Below the pieces are notes generated by a model. The model did not search any database and was not told where the DNA came from. It saw only the letters and a list, made by a program, of their open reading frames with translations. A DNA stretch of 31,820 bases from Methanobacteriota archaeon. GTDB lineage: Archaea > Halobacteriota > Bog-38 > Methanoflorentales > Methanoflorentaceae. Location of the stretch: contig PMYA01000132.1 of the NCBI GenBank assembly GCA_003170935.1, positions 1 through 31,820 of the forward strand. The letters are read 5' to 3'. Shown here piece by piece: positions 8,552 to 16,262 of this stretch; positions within the stretch are counted from its first letter, which is position 1; each line of letters starts with the position of its first letter. A program made the position numbers and the translations under genes.

Positions 8552-9988
8552 TTAGGGAGATCGTTTACTGTGAGCTGTTCGGTCCGAAAACTTCGCGCAC
8601 GATCTTGCGAAGTTGGCAGCAAGATTGGGGTACGAGAGCGGATGGACGTGAGTGAATGAAGCTAGGGTTTGTCCTACTTGTATTCCATCGCGACCGTCTG
8701 AAATACCAGTTCCTTTTTGCAGCTGAAACGCAAATTGAGGCTTGTTATCTAGATCAGTAAGTTCGGAATAGTGAAATTCGTGGCCTCGAAACTTGGTTCC
8801 TTTTAGTCCAATGACGTTATTGCAAACAGTCGTGCCAGCAACATAACCGATAACACGCTTGTTGGCCATATCGGCATTTGCTGGAATGACGCCTACCATC
8901 TTTGAGCTTCGCCCGCCGTATGTCAGCGATTCGGTCAGATACATGAGGCCGCCGCACTCTGCGAACACGGGCAAGTCTGCTTGAGCGTGTGACGCGATCG
9001 AATCGCGCATCGAACTGTTGCGTTCCAGCTCATCAGCGAAGATCTCAGGGTATCCCCCACCTATATAGAGGCCATCAACGTCGGGAATCTCCTCATCATG
9101 TAAAGGACTAAATGGGATGATTTTTGTGCCATTGAGAGAAAAGAGGTCAAATAAATCCCGGTAGTAAAAGTTAAAAGCCTCATCGCAAGCGACGCCTATA
9201 CGCACGCGCTTCTTATTTCCAACCCCTTCTTTTGAAGAGACAAACACCTTGGGCTTAACTCTTGGCAGCTTCCCAGCGCCTTTTGCGATTTGGAGCACCT
9301 TGTCAACATCGATGCTTTGAATTGCGTCCTCAATATTATCAAGTTGTTTTCTAAAATTGCCGTCTCGTTTAAGCCCTTCAGAAGCAGGGACGAGACCCAA
9401 GTGGCGCATCGTTAGGCGCATTGAATCCTTGCGTGGGACCTGTCCTATGACCTCAATACCGGTGTAATGTTCAATGGCTTTTTTTGCCTTAGCCGCATGC
9501 GTTAGGCTGCCAATTTTGTTGAGTATGACCCCTCTTATGTCAATTCGCCTGTCAAATGAGCTATAACCCTTAACGAGTGCTGCCGTGCTCCGTGTTATGC
9601 TTCGTGCGTCGATAATGAGTATGACGGGGCAGTTGAGCATTTTAGCGATTTGCGCTGTGCTTCCAACGTCACTTAAGCTTTCTAAACCTTCGTAAAGGCC
9701 TCTTACACCTTCTATGATTCCGATATCGGCACCGCGCATTGCGTGATAGAAAGTCTCAATAATCGCATGCCGGTCCATTAAATAGCCGTCGAGGTTACGT
9801 GAAAAGCGTCCTGTAACCTCTGAGTGATAACTCGTATCAATATAGTCTAACCCGACTTTGAACGGCTGGACAGTATGTCCTTCCTTGGATAAAACTGACA
9901 TCAGCCCGGTTGCGATTGTCGTTTTTCCCGCGGAACTCCTGTCAGCGGCGAGAAGTAGTCGGGGTACGCTACTATTTGTGTGTTCCAT
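8552..9988 (-). CDS. cfbB: Ni-sirohydrochlorin a,c-diamide synthase
   Basis: ATP- and glutamine-dependent amidation of the a and c acetates of Ni-sirohydrochlorin, the second step of coenzyme F430 synthesis. It belongs to the CobB/CbiA family. The P-loop ADRSSAGKTT lies near residues 15-24, followed by PFKVGLDYIDTSYH; the GLDYID and Ser-Arg-Asn-Leu-Asp (FSRNLDGYLM) variants are those of methanogen CfbB as distinct from cobalamin-type CbiA. The C-terminal glutaminase half has the cysteine in FAECGGLMYL and histidines in FTHVHPLSYP. It follows cfbD by 41 bases on the same strand, and 478 residues is a full length. A second family member at 13487-14806 is probably the corrinoid enzyme. Confidence 0.9.
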   Translation of the reverse strand: MEHTNSSVPRLLLAADRSSAGKTTIATGLMSVLSKEGHTVQPFKVGLDYIDTSYHSEVTGRFSRNLDGYLMDRHAIIETFYHAMRGADIGIIEGVRGLYEGLESLSDVGSTAQIAKMLNCPVILIIDARSITRSTAALVKGYSSFDRRIDIRGVILNKIGSLTHAAKAKKAIEHYTGIEVIGQVPRKDSMRLTMRHLGLVPASEGLKRDGNFRKQLDNIEDAIQSIDVDKVLQIAKGAGKLPRVKPKVFVSSKEGVGNKKRVRIGVACDEAFNFYYRDLFDLFSLNGTKIIPFSPLHDEEIPDVDGLYIGGGYPEIFADELERNSSMRDSIASHAQADLPVFAECGGLMYLTESLTYGGRSSKMVGVIPANADMANKRVIGYVAGTTVCNNVIGLKGTKFRGHEFHYSELTDLDNKPQFAFQLQKGTGISDGRDGIQVGQTLASFTHVHPLSYPNLAANFARSCAKFSDRTAHSKRSP

Positions 9989-10029
9989 TGTATATTAGCG
10001 CGGCGTGCAAATAGGGGGGCTCTGAGATG

Positions 10030-11184
10030 TCATTCCGTTTTTGCAGTTCTTTCGCCCTCTTCTAAAAACACTGCTCGTAAAGTCTCTCCAAGTTCTGATG
10101 GCACGATGTGACTTACGCCGAGCGTCTTTGGATGTAGGTCTATCTCGACCGTTACGTGCTCGTGACCAAGTTGTTTTAGGGGCTCCACTTGTCGAGGTCC
10201 ATTGGTGACTGAAAAAATGGTTTTTTCCCCTAAGCTCTTCATCGGAACAGCGTGCGGAACGCCCAGAAGGACCGCAAAGTCATAGTCGCTGTAGCGCTTT
10301 TCAATCAAGCGTCCAGCATTAACCCCTGTGATAGGATACTCATCTAATCCGCCTGTGATGTAGTCAACGGATACGTCTCTTGCTGTCAAGTCGTTTAATA
10401 TATTCTCTGCGTGCTTTCTAAGTCTCGGTAATCCAACGTTAACGTCGAGATTGGCAAAAGTCTTAAGGTACCCATTGCCTAAGTCGCGTGCAATGGTTGA
10501 GATTGCAACAAGAACGTCAACAAATTGATAAGCGGTCTCTTTTTTAGCATTTAAAACGACAAGCCCTTTCTTTTTTTGTTCTAAAAGCTCAAGCAACTTC
10601 TTAGCAGTCACGTATTTGATGTCACCACGCGAAGGGGCTATGTACTCCTTGCTTGCCACTCCAGCCATTTTTTCAAGATTGGTCGCTTCGACGAGTAACT
10701 CTTTTTGTCGGAGATACTCTGCTTGATCGATCACCCCTGCTTGAACCGCCGCGGCAAGCGTCGCAATGGCGCCGTAAGTGTTGTCTCGGTAACCGGCGTG
10801 AATATCAACTTCAATTACAGGGCAGGGTGGGGTTACGTCACGCACAGCCTGATGGATATCTTCGCCAATTATCATGCTTGCACACGAGCCGATAACGCCC
10901 ATAAGTTTTGGATCGAAAAGCTCCACTGCTCGCGTAATTACCCTTGCAAGGATTTTATCGCCTCCGAACACGAAATTGGTCTCATCCATTGCTGTCGTAA
11001 TAACGCGAATCCCGTCCTCCTCGAGGAGCCGGCTATGCTTGAAGCAACAGCCTGATGGCCCGTGTATGATCACGACATCAGTTTCCAGATCTCGAAGCGT
11101 ATAAAGCGCGGCGACGATTGAGCTTGGTCGAGGATGGATTACCTGCTCAGTAGTTTTGTCTACTCCGCGCGCGTTTGATGACAC
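10030..11184 (-). CDS. cfbD: Ni-sirohydrochlorin a,c-diamide reductive cyclase, catalytic subunit (nitrogenase-like)
   Basis: Subunit of the nitrogenase-related complex that reduces the Ni-sirohydrochlorin a,c-diamide ring by six electrons and closes the gamma-lactam ring. The 384 residues show a NifD/NifK-like fold. Candidate Fe-S cysteines are C46/C47 in HGPSGCCFKH and C101 in GVIGSCASMIIGED. The start is GTG at 11184, eight bases after a GGAGGT ribosome binding site that lies inside the last codons of cfbE, so the genes are coupled. The partner reductase, the NifH-like CfbC, is not in this window and must be encoded elsewhere. Confidence 0.92.
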   Translation of the reverse strand: MSSNARGVDKTTEQVIHPRPSSIVAALYTLRDLETDVVIIHGPSGCCFKHSRLLEEDGIRVITTAMDETNFVFGGDKILARVITRAVELFDPKLMGVIGSCASMIIGEDIHQAVRDVTPPCPVIEVDIHAGYRDNTYGAIATLAAAVQAGVIDQAEYLRQKELLVEATNLEKMAGVASKEYIAPSRGDIKYVTAKKLLELLEQKKKGLVVLNAKKETAYQFVDVLVAISTIARDLGNGYLKTFANLDVNVGLPRLRKHAENILNDLTARDVSVDYITGGLDEYPITGVNAGRLIEKRYSDYDFAVLLGVPHAVPMKSLGEKTIFSVTNGPRQVEPLKQLGHEHVTVEIDLHPKTLGVSHIVPSELGETLRAVFLEEGERTAKTE

Positions 11185-11190
11185 TTTTTG

Positions 11191-12498
11191 CTACCTCCAC
11201 ATTTTTACACATGAAATAATGACGTCACTGATACCGGTAAGCTCGAGAGCCTTGCGTAACGCACTCTCGAGGTTATCCGCTTGTATGACCCCTTTCCCCA
11301 AAGTTCGTTCTTGATCGCTTACGAATACGACGTGGTCGAGTGAATCACTTTGGGCAAGTGATAAGAGAGCCTCTATAGCTATTCCTTCGCAGACGTTTGA
11401 CTCTAAACCGATTATTAAGACAACTTTATGGCCAACTTTCTTGAATGTAAGTCCATACAGTATTGCTTGTTTAATCGACGCCTCATCGAGACCAGAGTTT
11501 GAGTTATCGATGAGAAATCGTCCGTTGAATATTGCTGCTGACATCCTCCCTAATACTCCCTTGAAGTGCGACAGCTGACTGCTGATCGTATCAGGACTAA
11601 GGTTCGCCGACAGTGCTGCAGCGGTAAAACACAATAGGGCGCTTTCATAACTCTTAAAGTCAAAGTCGCCGGACAGGGCAAAGTGTATTTCTCCCGATTC
11701 CAAACTTCCATCCATACGCTCTAAATCGGAGTACGCCATCGTTGCCTCATTGCTTCTTCTATCCTCGTATCGCACGTTTGCCCCCCCATCGCCAAAGGTA
11801 TTAAGGCAGCATTTCTGTTTTATGGGGGGCGCTACATCCATTGGCGCGACAAGACACGAACTCTCCTTAGCGTTTGTTATCATCTGCAATTTTGCCAACG
11901 TTGAAGTCTTTGTATGTTGCGCAATTTCGTACTCAGGCAACAACGTCGTAATGATGTTTACATCGGCAAGTCCGGTTCCACCAAGCGACACCTCAAAGAT
12001 GTATACCTCAGGATCGAAGTCGAATTTCTTTGTTAGGTCTATCGCAGTCAATATGCTTGCGGGGGTGATGCTCAGCCGTCTTTTAGCGATATACCTGCCA
12101 TTTTCAGAAACCTCAAGTCCGAGACTCGTTAACGTAAGCAGCTTTCCATCCGCGTATGCGTTACCCAAAAGCGCTGCAGTCGACGTTTTTCCTTTGACGC
12201 CGGTCACCTCAAACACAAGAGCGTCGTTCAACTCTTCCGATTGTCGCACAAGCTGTCCTACAGCTTGGTGGTGCGTCAACACCGGGATATCCAGAGCTTC
12301 AGCGCGCGCAACAAGTGGGGTATTAGCGTGAACGGGTGTTATCACCACGTCAAAGGAGTCGACTACGTCAGGCGTCGGTGTATTGTGATAAATATTGAAC
12401 GCAACTGCGGCCGCTCCAATTTCGCGCAGTTTTTTGCAGATCTCGCGCGCCCCGTGAATTGTATCTAAAACAGCTACATTCTTTCCGCTGAAGTCCAT
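11191..12498 (-). CDS. cfbE: Coenzyme F430 synthetase (Mur ligase-like)
   Basis: ATP-dependent ligase that closes the carbocyclic F-ring of seco-F430, the last step to F430. The central Mur-ligase ATPase domain has the P-loop VTGVKGKTST at residues 98-107. A MurF-like C-terminal domain follows, with FLIDNSNSGLD and KVVLIIGLESN. I prefer ATG at 12498 because the protein then begins MDFSGKNVAVLD, as CfbE homologues do. An in-frame TTG at 12519 would overlap cfbA by 14 bases. The gene lies between cfbA and cfbD, and its last codons carry the cfbD ribosome binding site. The family and context agree well. Confidence 0.9.
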   Translation of the reverse strand: MDFSGKNVAVLDTIHGAREICKKLREIGAAAVAFNIYHNTPTPDVVDSFDVVITPVHANTPLVARAEALDIPVLTHHQAVGQLVRQSEELNDALVFEVTGVKGKTSTAALLGNAYADGKLLTLTSLGLEVSENGRYIAKRRLSITPASILTAIDLTKKFDFDPEVYIFEVSLGGTGLADVNIITTLLPEYEIAQHTKTSTLAKLQMITNAKESSCLVAPMDVAPPIKQKCCLNTFGDGGANVRYEDRRSNEATMAYSDLERMDGSLESGEIHFALSGDFDFKSYESALLCFTAAALSANLSPDTISSQLSHFKGVLGRMSAAIFNGRFLIDNSNSGLDEASIKQAILYGLTFKKVGHKVVLIIGLESNVCEGIAIEALLSLAQSDSLDHVVFVSDQERTLGKGVIQADNLESALRKALELTGISDVIISCVKMWR

Positions 12499-12505
12499 GA
12501 GGGCT

Positions 12506-12898
12506 TTAAGCCTCTTCAAGCCTTTTGAGCGCTAAATCAGCTATACAGGGGTCGATACCAAGTGGCTCAGCATAGATAACGTCAATAGTTCTATTGTCGA
12601 ACGAATGCGTGGTTCGGCGTTGGCCGTCTGTCAACCCGAGAATCTCAGGGATATCCTTCAAGGTGTGAATCCCGTGAGCGAGAAAGAGCGGAAGCACGTA
12701 AAGCGTTTTTACGTCGGTAGAGGAAAAACTTTCAATACCCTCCTCAACGGTTGGGCGATCCATATTAAGATACGCGGTTTTTATGATTGCGTCGTTCATT
12801 TTTTCTGCTAGCATGTTTGCCACAGCTTCTACGGTATTTTTGTTATAGGTTAACTTGCTCCCGTGACCTAGCACGAGTACCCCAAAGTTCTCTTCCAT
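12506..12898 (-). CDS. cfbA: Sirohydrochlorin nickelochelatase (small CbiX)
   Basis: Inserts nickel (or cobalt) into sirohydrochlorin, the entry step of F430 synthesis; the small archaeal CbiX family acts as a homodimer. The frame is open upstream to 13099, but ATG at 12898 is preceded by GGAGGAG five bases away and gives 130 residues, the normal size. Metal-binding histidines are H12 in LVLGHGSKL and H75 in LFLAHGIHTL, and the C-terminal EPLGIDP is typical. The 12899-13099 frame extension has no counterpart in the family that I know. It is the first gene of the cfbA-E-D-B run; a cbiZ remnant lies just upstream. Confidence 0.93.
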   Translation of the reverse strand: MEENFGVLVLGHGSKLTYNKNTVEAVANMLAEKMNDAIIKTAYLNMDRPTVEEGIESFSSTDVKTLYVLPLFLAHGIHTLKDIPEILGLTDGQRRTTHSFDNRTIDVIYAEPLGIDPCIADLALKRLEEA

Positions 12899-13120
12899 TA
12901 AACTCCTCCAACTAGTGTGTGCGAATTGTTCTTTTTGATATTTAACGGTAAAGCTCACCGAACATAGCGCGATTAAGCTCGAATACGTGGTTAGGTATTT
13001 TTGGATAGCATCAGCCAATTTGGGGAGCCTCTTCATGGGGATGCCGACTATAAGTTGATTTTCGCTCACTTTTGCGTATTTGCGAGAACATAAGCTCACA
13101 GAAAATTATGCTTAGATCAT

Positions 13121-13137
13121 CTATCATGAAATGATAG
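13121..13137. repeat. Perfect 7-bp hairpin at the end of the cbiZ remnant
   Basis: CTATCAT, a GAA loop, then ATGATAG form a perfect inverted repeat next to the stop codon of the cbiZ remnant. It could be a processing or termination structure on the minus-strand transcript between that remnant and cfbA. No T-run follows. Confidence 0.5.
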
Positions 13138-13309
13138 CTGCCGCTTATCCACGTCATCGGTCCCATAACAAGCCTTTAATGCTTCTTTTACCCCCGCTCT
13201 AACAAGTTTCGCAACCCTACTTCCAAACGGGGTGGCAGGTCCGCCGTATAAAATCGGGTCATCCTCGTTACTGTTTTTATATGCGATAATAATCGCATCG
13301 CTCGTCGTA

Positions 13310-13473
13310 CCTGTGAATTGCAGTCCTTTGTCGATCAGGGCGCGCGTCTTTGCTTCCGTGGCGGTAATTATCGTCCCTGCGATCGCTCCTTCGCTCAACG
13401 TTTCAGATGATATGACGATTATGTTTATAGTGCCAAATGACGATGGGTTCGTGAGCCCCGCAGTCACAAAAAC
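13310..13473. repeat. Near-identical 164-bp tract, copy 1
   Basis: Matches 15808-15971 at 163 of 164 positions; the one difference is T at 13327 against C at 15825, leaving 146 bases of perfect identity from 13328. Flanking homologous sequence on the left differs much more (by eye about a quarter of positions), so identity ends sharply. Confidence 0.92.
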
Positions 13474-13486
13474 GCGGCAATCAATT

Positions 13487-14806
13487 CTATGAGCGAGAAT
13501 AAGCGTTAGCGTTTGCGACAAACAAATTGAACTCGTGCGGCATCGAATAGGCGTGCGCGTGGAGATATGACGCCACGACATTGCCCTCTACGATGCCATC
13601 GCGTCCATCGATTCCGTCACCTTGTAACACGCGATAGACGAATCGCGCGTCAGCATCAACGGATGCAGTCGAGTAGTGATATTCGTGTCCGCGAAGGATA
13701 TCGCCGCTGCGCGCAATTGCACAATCCTCGATGGCCTCTACTGCGACGTGTCCCAATGCTTGTCTTTTCTTTGTCATTTGGACGTCCAACGGGAGCACGT
13801 TTCCAAGTGAGACTCTTTTGCCCTCAACCGTGGACAGTGAGCGCGAGAGGAACATAAGCCCCCCGCACTCGCCGTACATAGGCATGCCGTCTTCTGCGTT
13901 CGATTTAACGTCTTTAAGAAGGTGCCTATTGGTGCTCAATTGTGTGGCATAGAGTTCGGGATAGCCGCCGCCGAAGTACAACCCATCTACCTCGGGCAGC
14001 GCGTCGTGAATCGGAGAGAAATAGACCACTTGTGCACGCTTTTGTATCGATTCGATGTTTGAACGATAATAGAAGCAAAATGCGGCGTCGTATGCGATCC
14101 CGATCAGTGTATCGGTTGTGTGACGTAGCTCCTCCGGCTTATCGACCGTGATCTGCGTCGCTACCCGTTGGATGGACTCGATATCGAGTGAGTCGTAGAT
14201 TGACTTCAAGGTAGCGTGTGGCAACGACGTTTCGGACCCCATGTACAGTCCGAGGTGCCGTGACGGAATTCCTTCAACGTCCGTAGCAACGACTCCCATG
14301 AGCGGGACATTTATCGCAGCTAACGCCCGGCGAATGCTTTCAGCATGTTTTTGACTGCCGACGCGGTTTGCTATGATCCCAGCGATCGTCAGTCGGTAAG
14401 GGGTGTAAGAAGAATACTTGATGAACCCCAAGGCCTGTGCCGCAACGCTTTCAGAAGAAGCGCTCGCGTCAATCACAAGAAGAACCGGGACTCGTAGGAT
14501 GTCTGCAATCTTAGCGTCGCTTGATATCCCGTCGTACATGCCCATCGCCCCTTCTATGACTGCATAGTCCGCGTTACATTTTGCAAGCTCTCTCTTGATG
14601 CCTTCCTCACCCATCATGAACGAATCTAGATTGTAGCACGGTGCGTTGGTCACCCTTTCGAGGTGACTTGGATCGATATAATCTGGACCGACTTTGTAGG
14701 ACTGAACGCTGTATCCTGAGTCCTTAAGCGCTTTCAGGATGGCGAGTGTAATTGTGGTCTTTCCGATCCCGCTTTGAGTTCCAGCAACGAGGAGGCCGTG
14801 CATCAC
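13487..14806 (-). CDS. cbiA: Cobyrinate a,c-diamide synthase family protein (CbiA/CobB)
   Basis: Glutamine-dependent amidation of the a and c side chains of a corrin or related ring. The P-loop GTQSGIGKTT is at residues 9-18, then YKVGPDYIDPSHL and CYNLDSFMM, the GPDYIDP form usual in cobalamin-type CbiA. The class I-like glutaminase domain has YGECGGLMFL and a histidine pair in YLHAHAYSMP. At 439 residues it is complete. It is separate from cfbB, which has the F430-type motif, so I infer a cobalamin role; without biochemistry the two paralogues cannot be assigned with certainty. Upstream, TATA-like sequences near 14826-14849 and a GGGTG sequence touching the ATG suggest it starts a transcript. 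Confidence 0.88.
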   Translation of the reverse strand: MMHGLLVAGTQSGIGKTTITLAILKALKDSGYSVQSYKVGPDYIDPSHLERVTNAPCYNLDSFMMGEEGIKRELAKCNADYAVIEGAMGMYDGISSDAKIADILRVPVLLVIDASASSESVAAQALGFIKYSSYTPYRLTIAGIIANRVGSQKHAESIRRALAAINVPLMGVVATDVEGIPSRHLGLYMGSETSLPHATLKSIYDSLDIESIQRVATQITVDKPEELRHTTDTLIGIAYDAAFCFYYRSNIESIQKRAQVVYFSPIHDALPEVDGLYFGGGYPELYATQLSTNRHLLKDVKSNAEDGMPMYGECGGLMFLSRSLSTVEGKRVSLGNVLPLDVQMTKKRQALGHVAVEAIEDCAIARSGDILRGHEYHYSTASVDADARFVYRVLQGDGIDGRDGIVEGNVVASYLHAHAYSMPHEFNLFVANANAYSRS

Positions 14807-15629
14807 CCGTCCATGCAGGATTCAGGTTAATAAACGTGCCTTATTAATCCACGGCCGGCACTAACGCTTGACGCGTGCAACGGGACAAGGGCTCAAAAAA
14901 CACGCGTTTTACGGTGGGTGCTACAAAGCATTAGCTCTCGATACGTTTCCCGTGCCGCAACTTATATCGGCAAAGGTTTCACCATTCTCAATTTGTCGTT
15001 TGTCCAAGGTGAAATTTCAGCTTTTGTCGGTCTACCTCTAAACATTAATCTTAGAGTAGTCCTAAATCACCACGTTAGCGTGCACGCAATTCGGCAACCT
15101 TTCCTAGCGGCACGCTTTTTAGGTGCGCGTTAACAAACTGGATATAGCAGGTGCTTCGCTCGTGTCCGTACAGAGGCTCCAAGCCAGTCAATCTAACGTA
15201 CATCATAGACGGGACCCCTTCACTGCCTTGAAACATCTGCCAGTATACTTACAATTAACAGAACAAACAAACCTTTCGTGAGTCTCGCGTCTCGATAAAG
15301 TGGTAAATCTAGGAAGAAAGGAGCGATCCTGCTGCCGAAGACTGATGATGTCGCTTTCAAAGTGTAGCACATAGCAGCGTATACATCACCTTGTCTATCT
15401 CTCGAACGCCTTAATACACGTCGATCCGCTCAATGCGTCAGGCGAAAAGTACCACTATGTGGGTGGACGCGACTACGGCGACTTAACCACGCACCGGCAC
15501 TATAAGTGATGCCAAGCAAGTGTTAGCGGTGACAGCGGATTGCCTCGAACTGGAGACGTGAACGGACGTGCCGATAGCGACGGAAACGAGCGTTACTAAT
15601 ATCCTATAACGTAATGGTATGTTATGGCA
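14807..15629. other. 820-bp gene-poor gap between cbiA and cbiZ
   Basis: No gene is convincing here. A plus-strand frame at 14918-15133 (71 codons) resembles nothing I know. Another plus frame, 15375-15509, is protein-like and continues past a TGA in the same frame to about 15599, which might be a decayed gene. On the minus strand the last 60 bases hold TATA-like sequence for cbiA. No tRNA, transposase or cobalamin-riboswitch-like core was recognised. Confidence 0.4.
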
Positions 15630-15633
15630 TTAC
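15611..15633. repeat. Inverted repeat at the cbiZ stop codon
   Basis: GTAATG at 15611-15616 pairs with CATTAC at 15628-15633, enclosing an 11-base loop and overlapping the cbiZ stop. It may act as a 3'-end hairpin on the minus-strand transcript. A hairpin of different sequence sits in the same place in the truncated copy. Confidence 0.45.
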
Positions 15634-16226
15634 AGGGACCATTTGTTAACGTCATCGCTCCCATAATGAGCCTTTAATGCTTCTTTTACCCCCAATCTAA
15701 CGAGTTTGGCAACCCTGCGTCCAAAAGGGGTGGCAGGTCCGCTATATAAAATCGGCTCACCTTCGCCAGTGCCGTCATATGCGACTACAATAGCATCACT
15801 TGTCGTGCCTGTGAATTGCAGTCCCTTGTCGATCAGGGCGCGCGTCTTTGCTTCCGTGGCGGTAATTATCGTCCCTGCGATCGCTCCTTCGCTCAACGTT
15901 TCAGATGATATGACGATTATGTTTATAGTGCCAAATGACGATGGGTTCGTGAGCCCCGCAGTCACAAAAACCGTAACGCACGCATCGCTCAAAATCCGTA
16001 CGTGTTTCATCTCAACTGCAGTGAGAAGCGCGACGTAGCCCCCCTCAAGCGTCATTGATGCTGCCATTCCCTCAACGTAGCTCTTCGGATCGTCGTGAGA
16101 AAAATTGTGGGGTACTTGGATGTTTAGGATATTGTTTACCGCTCTTCTGCCGCCGTCGACACCACTGCTTAGGGCTTCAAAGTTGCCTTTTAGCACTAAG
16201 ACCCGGTCGAATACCTCATATTCCAC
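15630..16226 (-). CDS. cbiZ: Adenosylcobinamide amidohydrolase
   Basis: Hydrolyses the aminopropanol side chain of adenosylcobinamide (and pseudocobalamin forms) to adenosylcobyric acid, letting the cell salvage imported corrinoids. The 198-residue protein has LSSGVDGGRRAVNNI in the N-terminal part, VFVTAGLTNPSS in the middle and GTTSDAIVVAY plus SGPATPFGRRVAKLVR near the end, all CbiZ blocks. The start is GTG at 16226 with AAGGTGA six bases upstream. It lies 36 bases after btuD, at the end of an uptake operon, which fits a salvage role. A truncated copy lies 2.5 kb downstream. Confidence 0.92.
   Translation of the reverse strand: MEYEVFDRVLVLKGNFEALSSGVDGGRRAVNNILNIQVPHNFSHDDPKSYVEGMAASMTLEGGYVALLTAVEMKHVRILSDACVTVFVTAGLTNPSSFGTINIIVISSETLSEGAIAGTIITATEAKTRALIDKGLQFTGTTSDAIVVAYDGTGEGEPILYSGPATPFGRRVAKLVRLGVKEALKAHYGSDDVNKWSL
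15808..15971. repeat. Near-identical 164-bp tract, copy 2 (inside cbiZ)
   Basis: Partner of 13310-13473 in the same orientation, 2,498 bases away. Identity ends abruptly at 15971, where the truncated copy loses homology. Confidence 0.92.
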
Positions 16227-16262
16227 GTTTGTTCACCTTCAAGTAATACACATTGAAACGTG

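Larger units (their letters stand above)
13117..13473 (-). pseudogene. cbiZ: Truncated cbiZ copy (C-terminal part)
   Basis: Corresponds to roughly the last 115 residues of the intact CbiZ encoded at 15630-16226. The N-terminal part, with the SSGVDGGRR active-site region, is missing and the homology stops abruptly at 13473, next to the end of the CbiA-family gene. The only plausible internal start is GTG at 13467, with no clear ribosome binding site. The block from VFVTAGLTNPSS to GLQFTGTTSDA is identical in protein to the full copy, while the C-terminal third differs (for example KNSNEDD against DGTGEGE). It probably arose by partial duplication and is unlikely to be active as an amidohydrolase, although the reading frame is still intact. 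Confidence 0.8.

Noticed and set aside
10653..11104. Plus-strand ORFs of 76-116 codons inside cfbD
   Set aside because: They are antisense shadows of a well-supported gene.
11750..12331. 193-codon plus-strand ORF opposite cfbE
   Set aside because: Antisense to a clear Mur-ligase gene, with Ser/Pro-rich sequence typical of shadows.
12899..13099. N-terminal extension of CfbA
   Set aside because: A GGAGGAG site sits just before ATG 12898, and family members have about 130 residues.
14918..15133. 71-codon plus-strand ORF with a segment resembling an ABC ATPase N-terminus
   Set aside because: No Walker A follows, no ribosome binding site precedes the start, and the likeness covers only a few residues.
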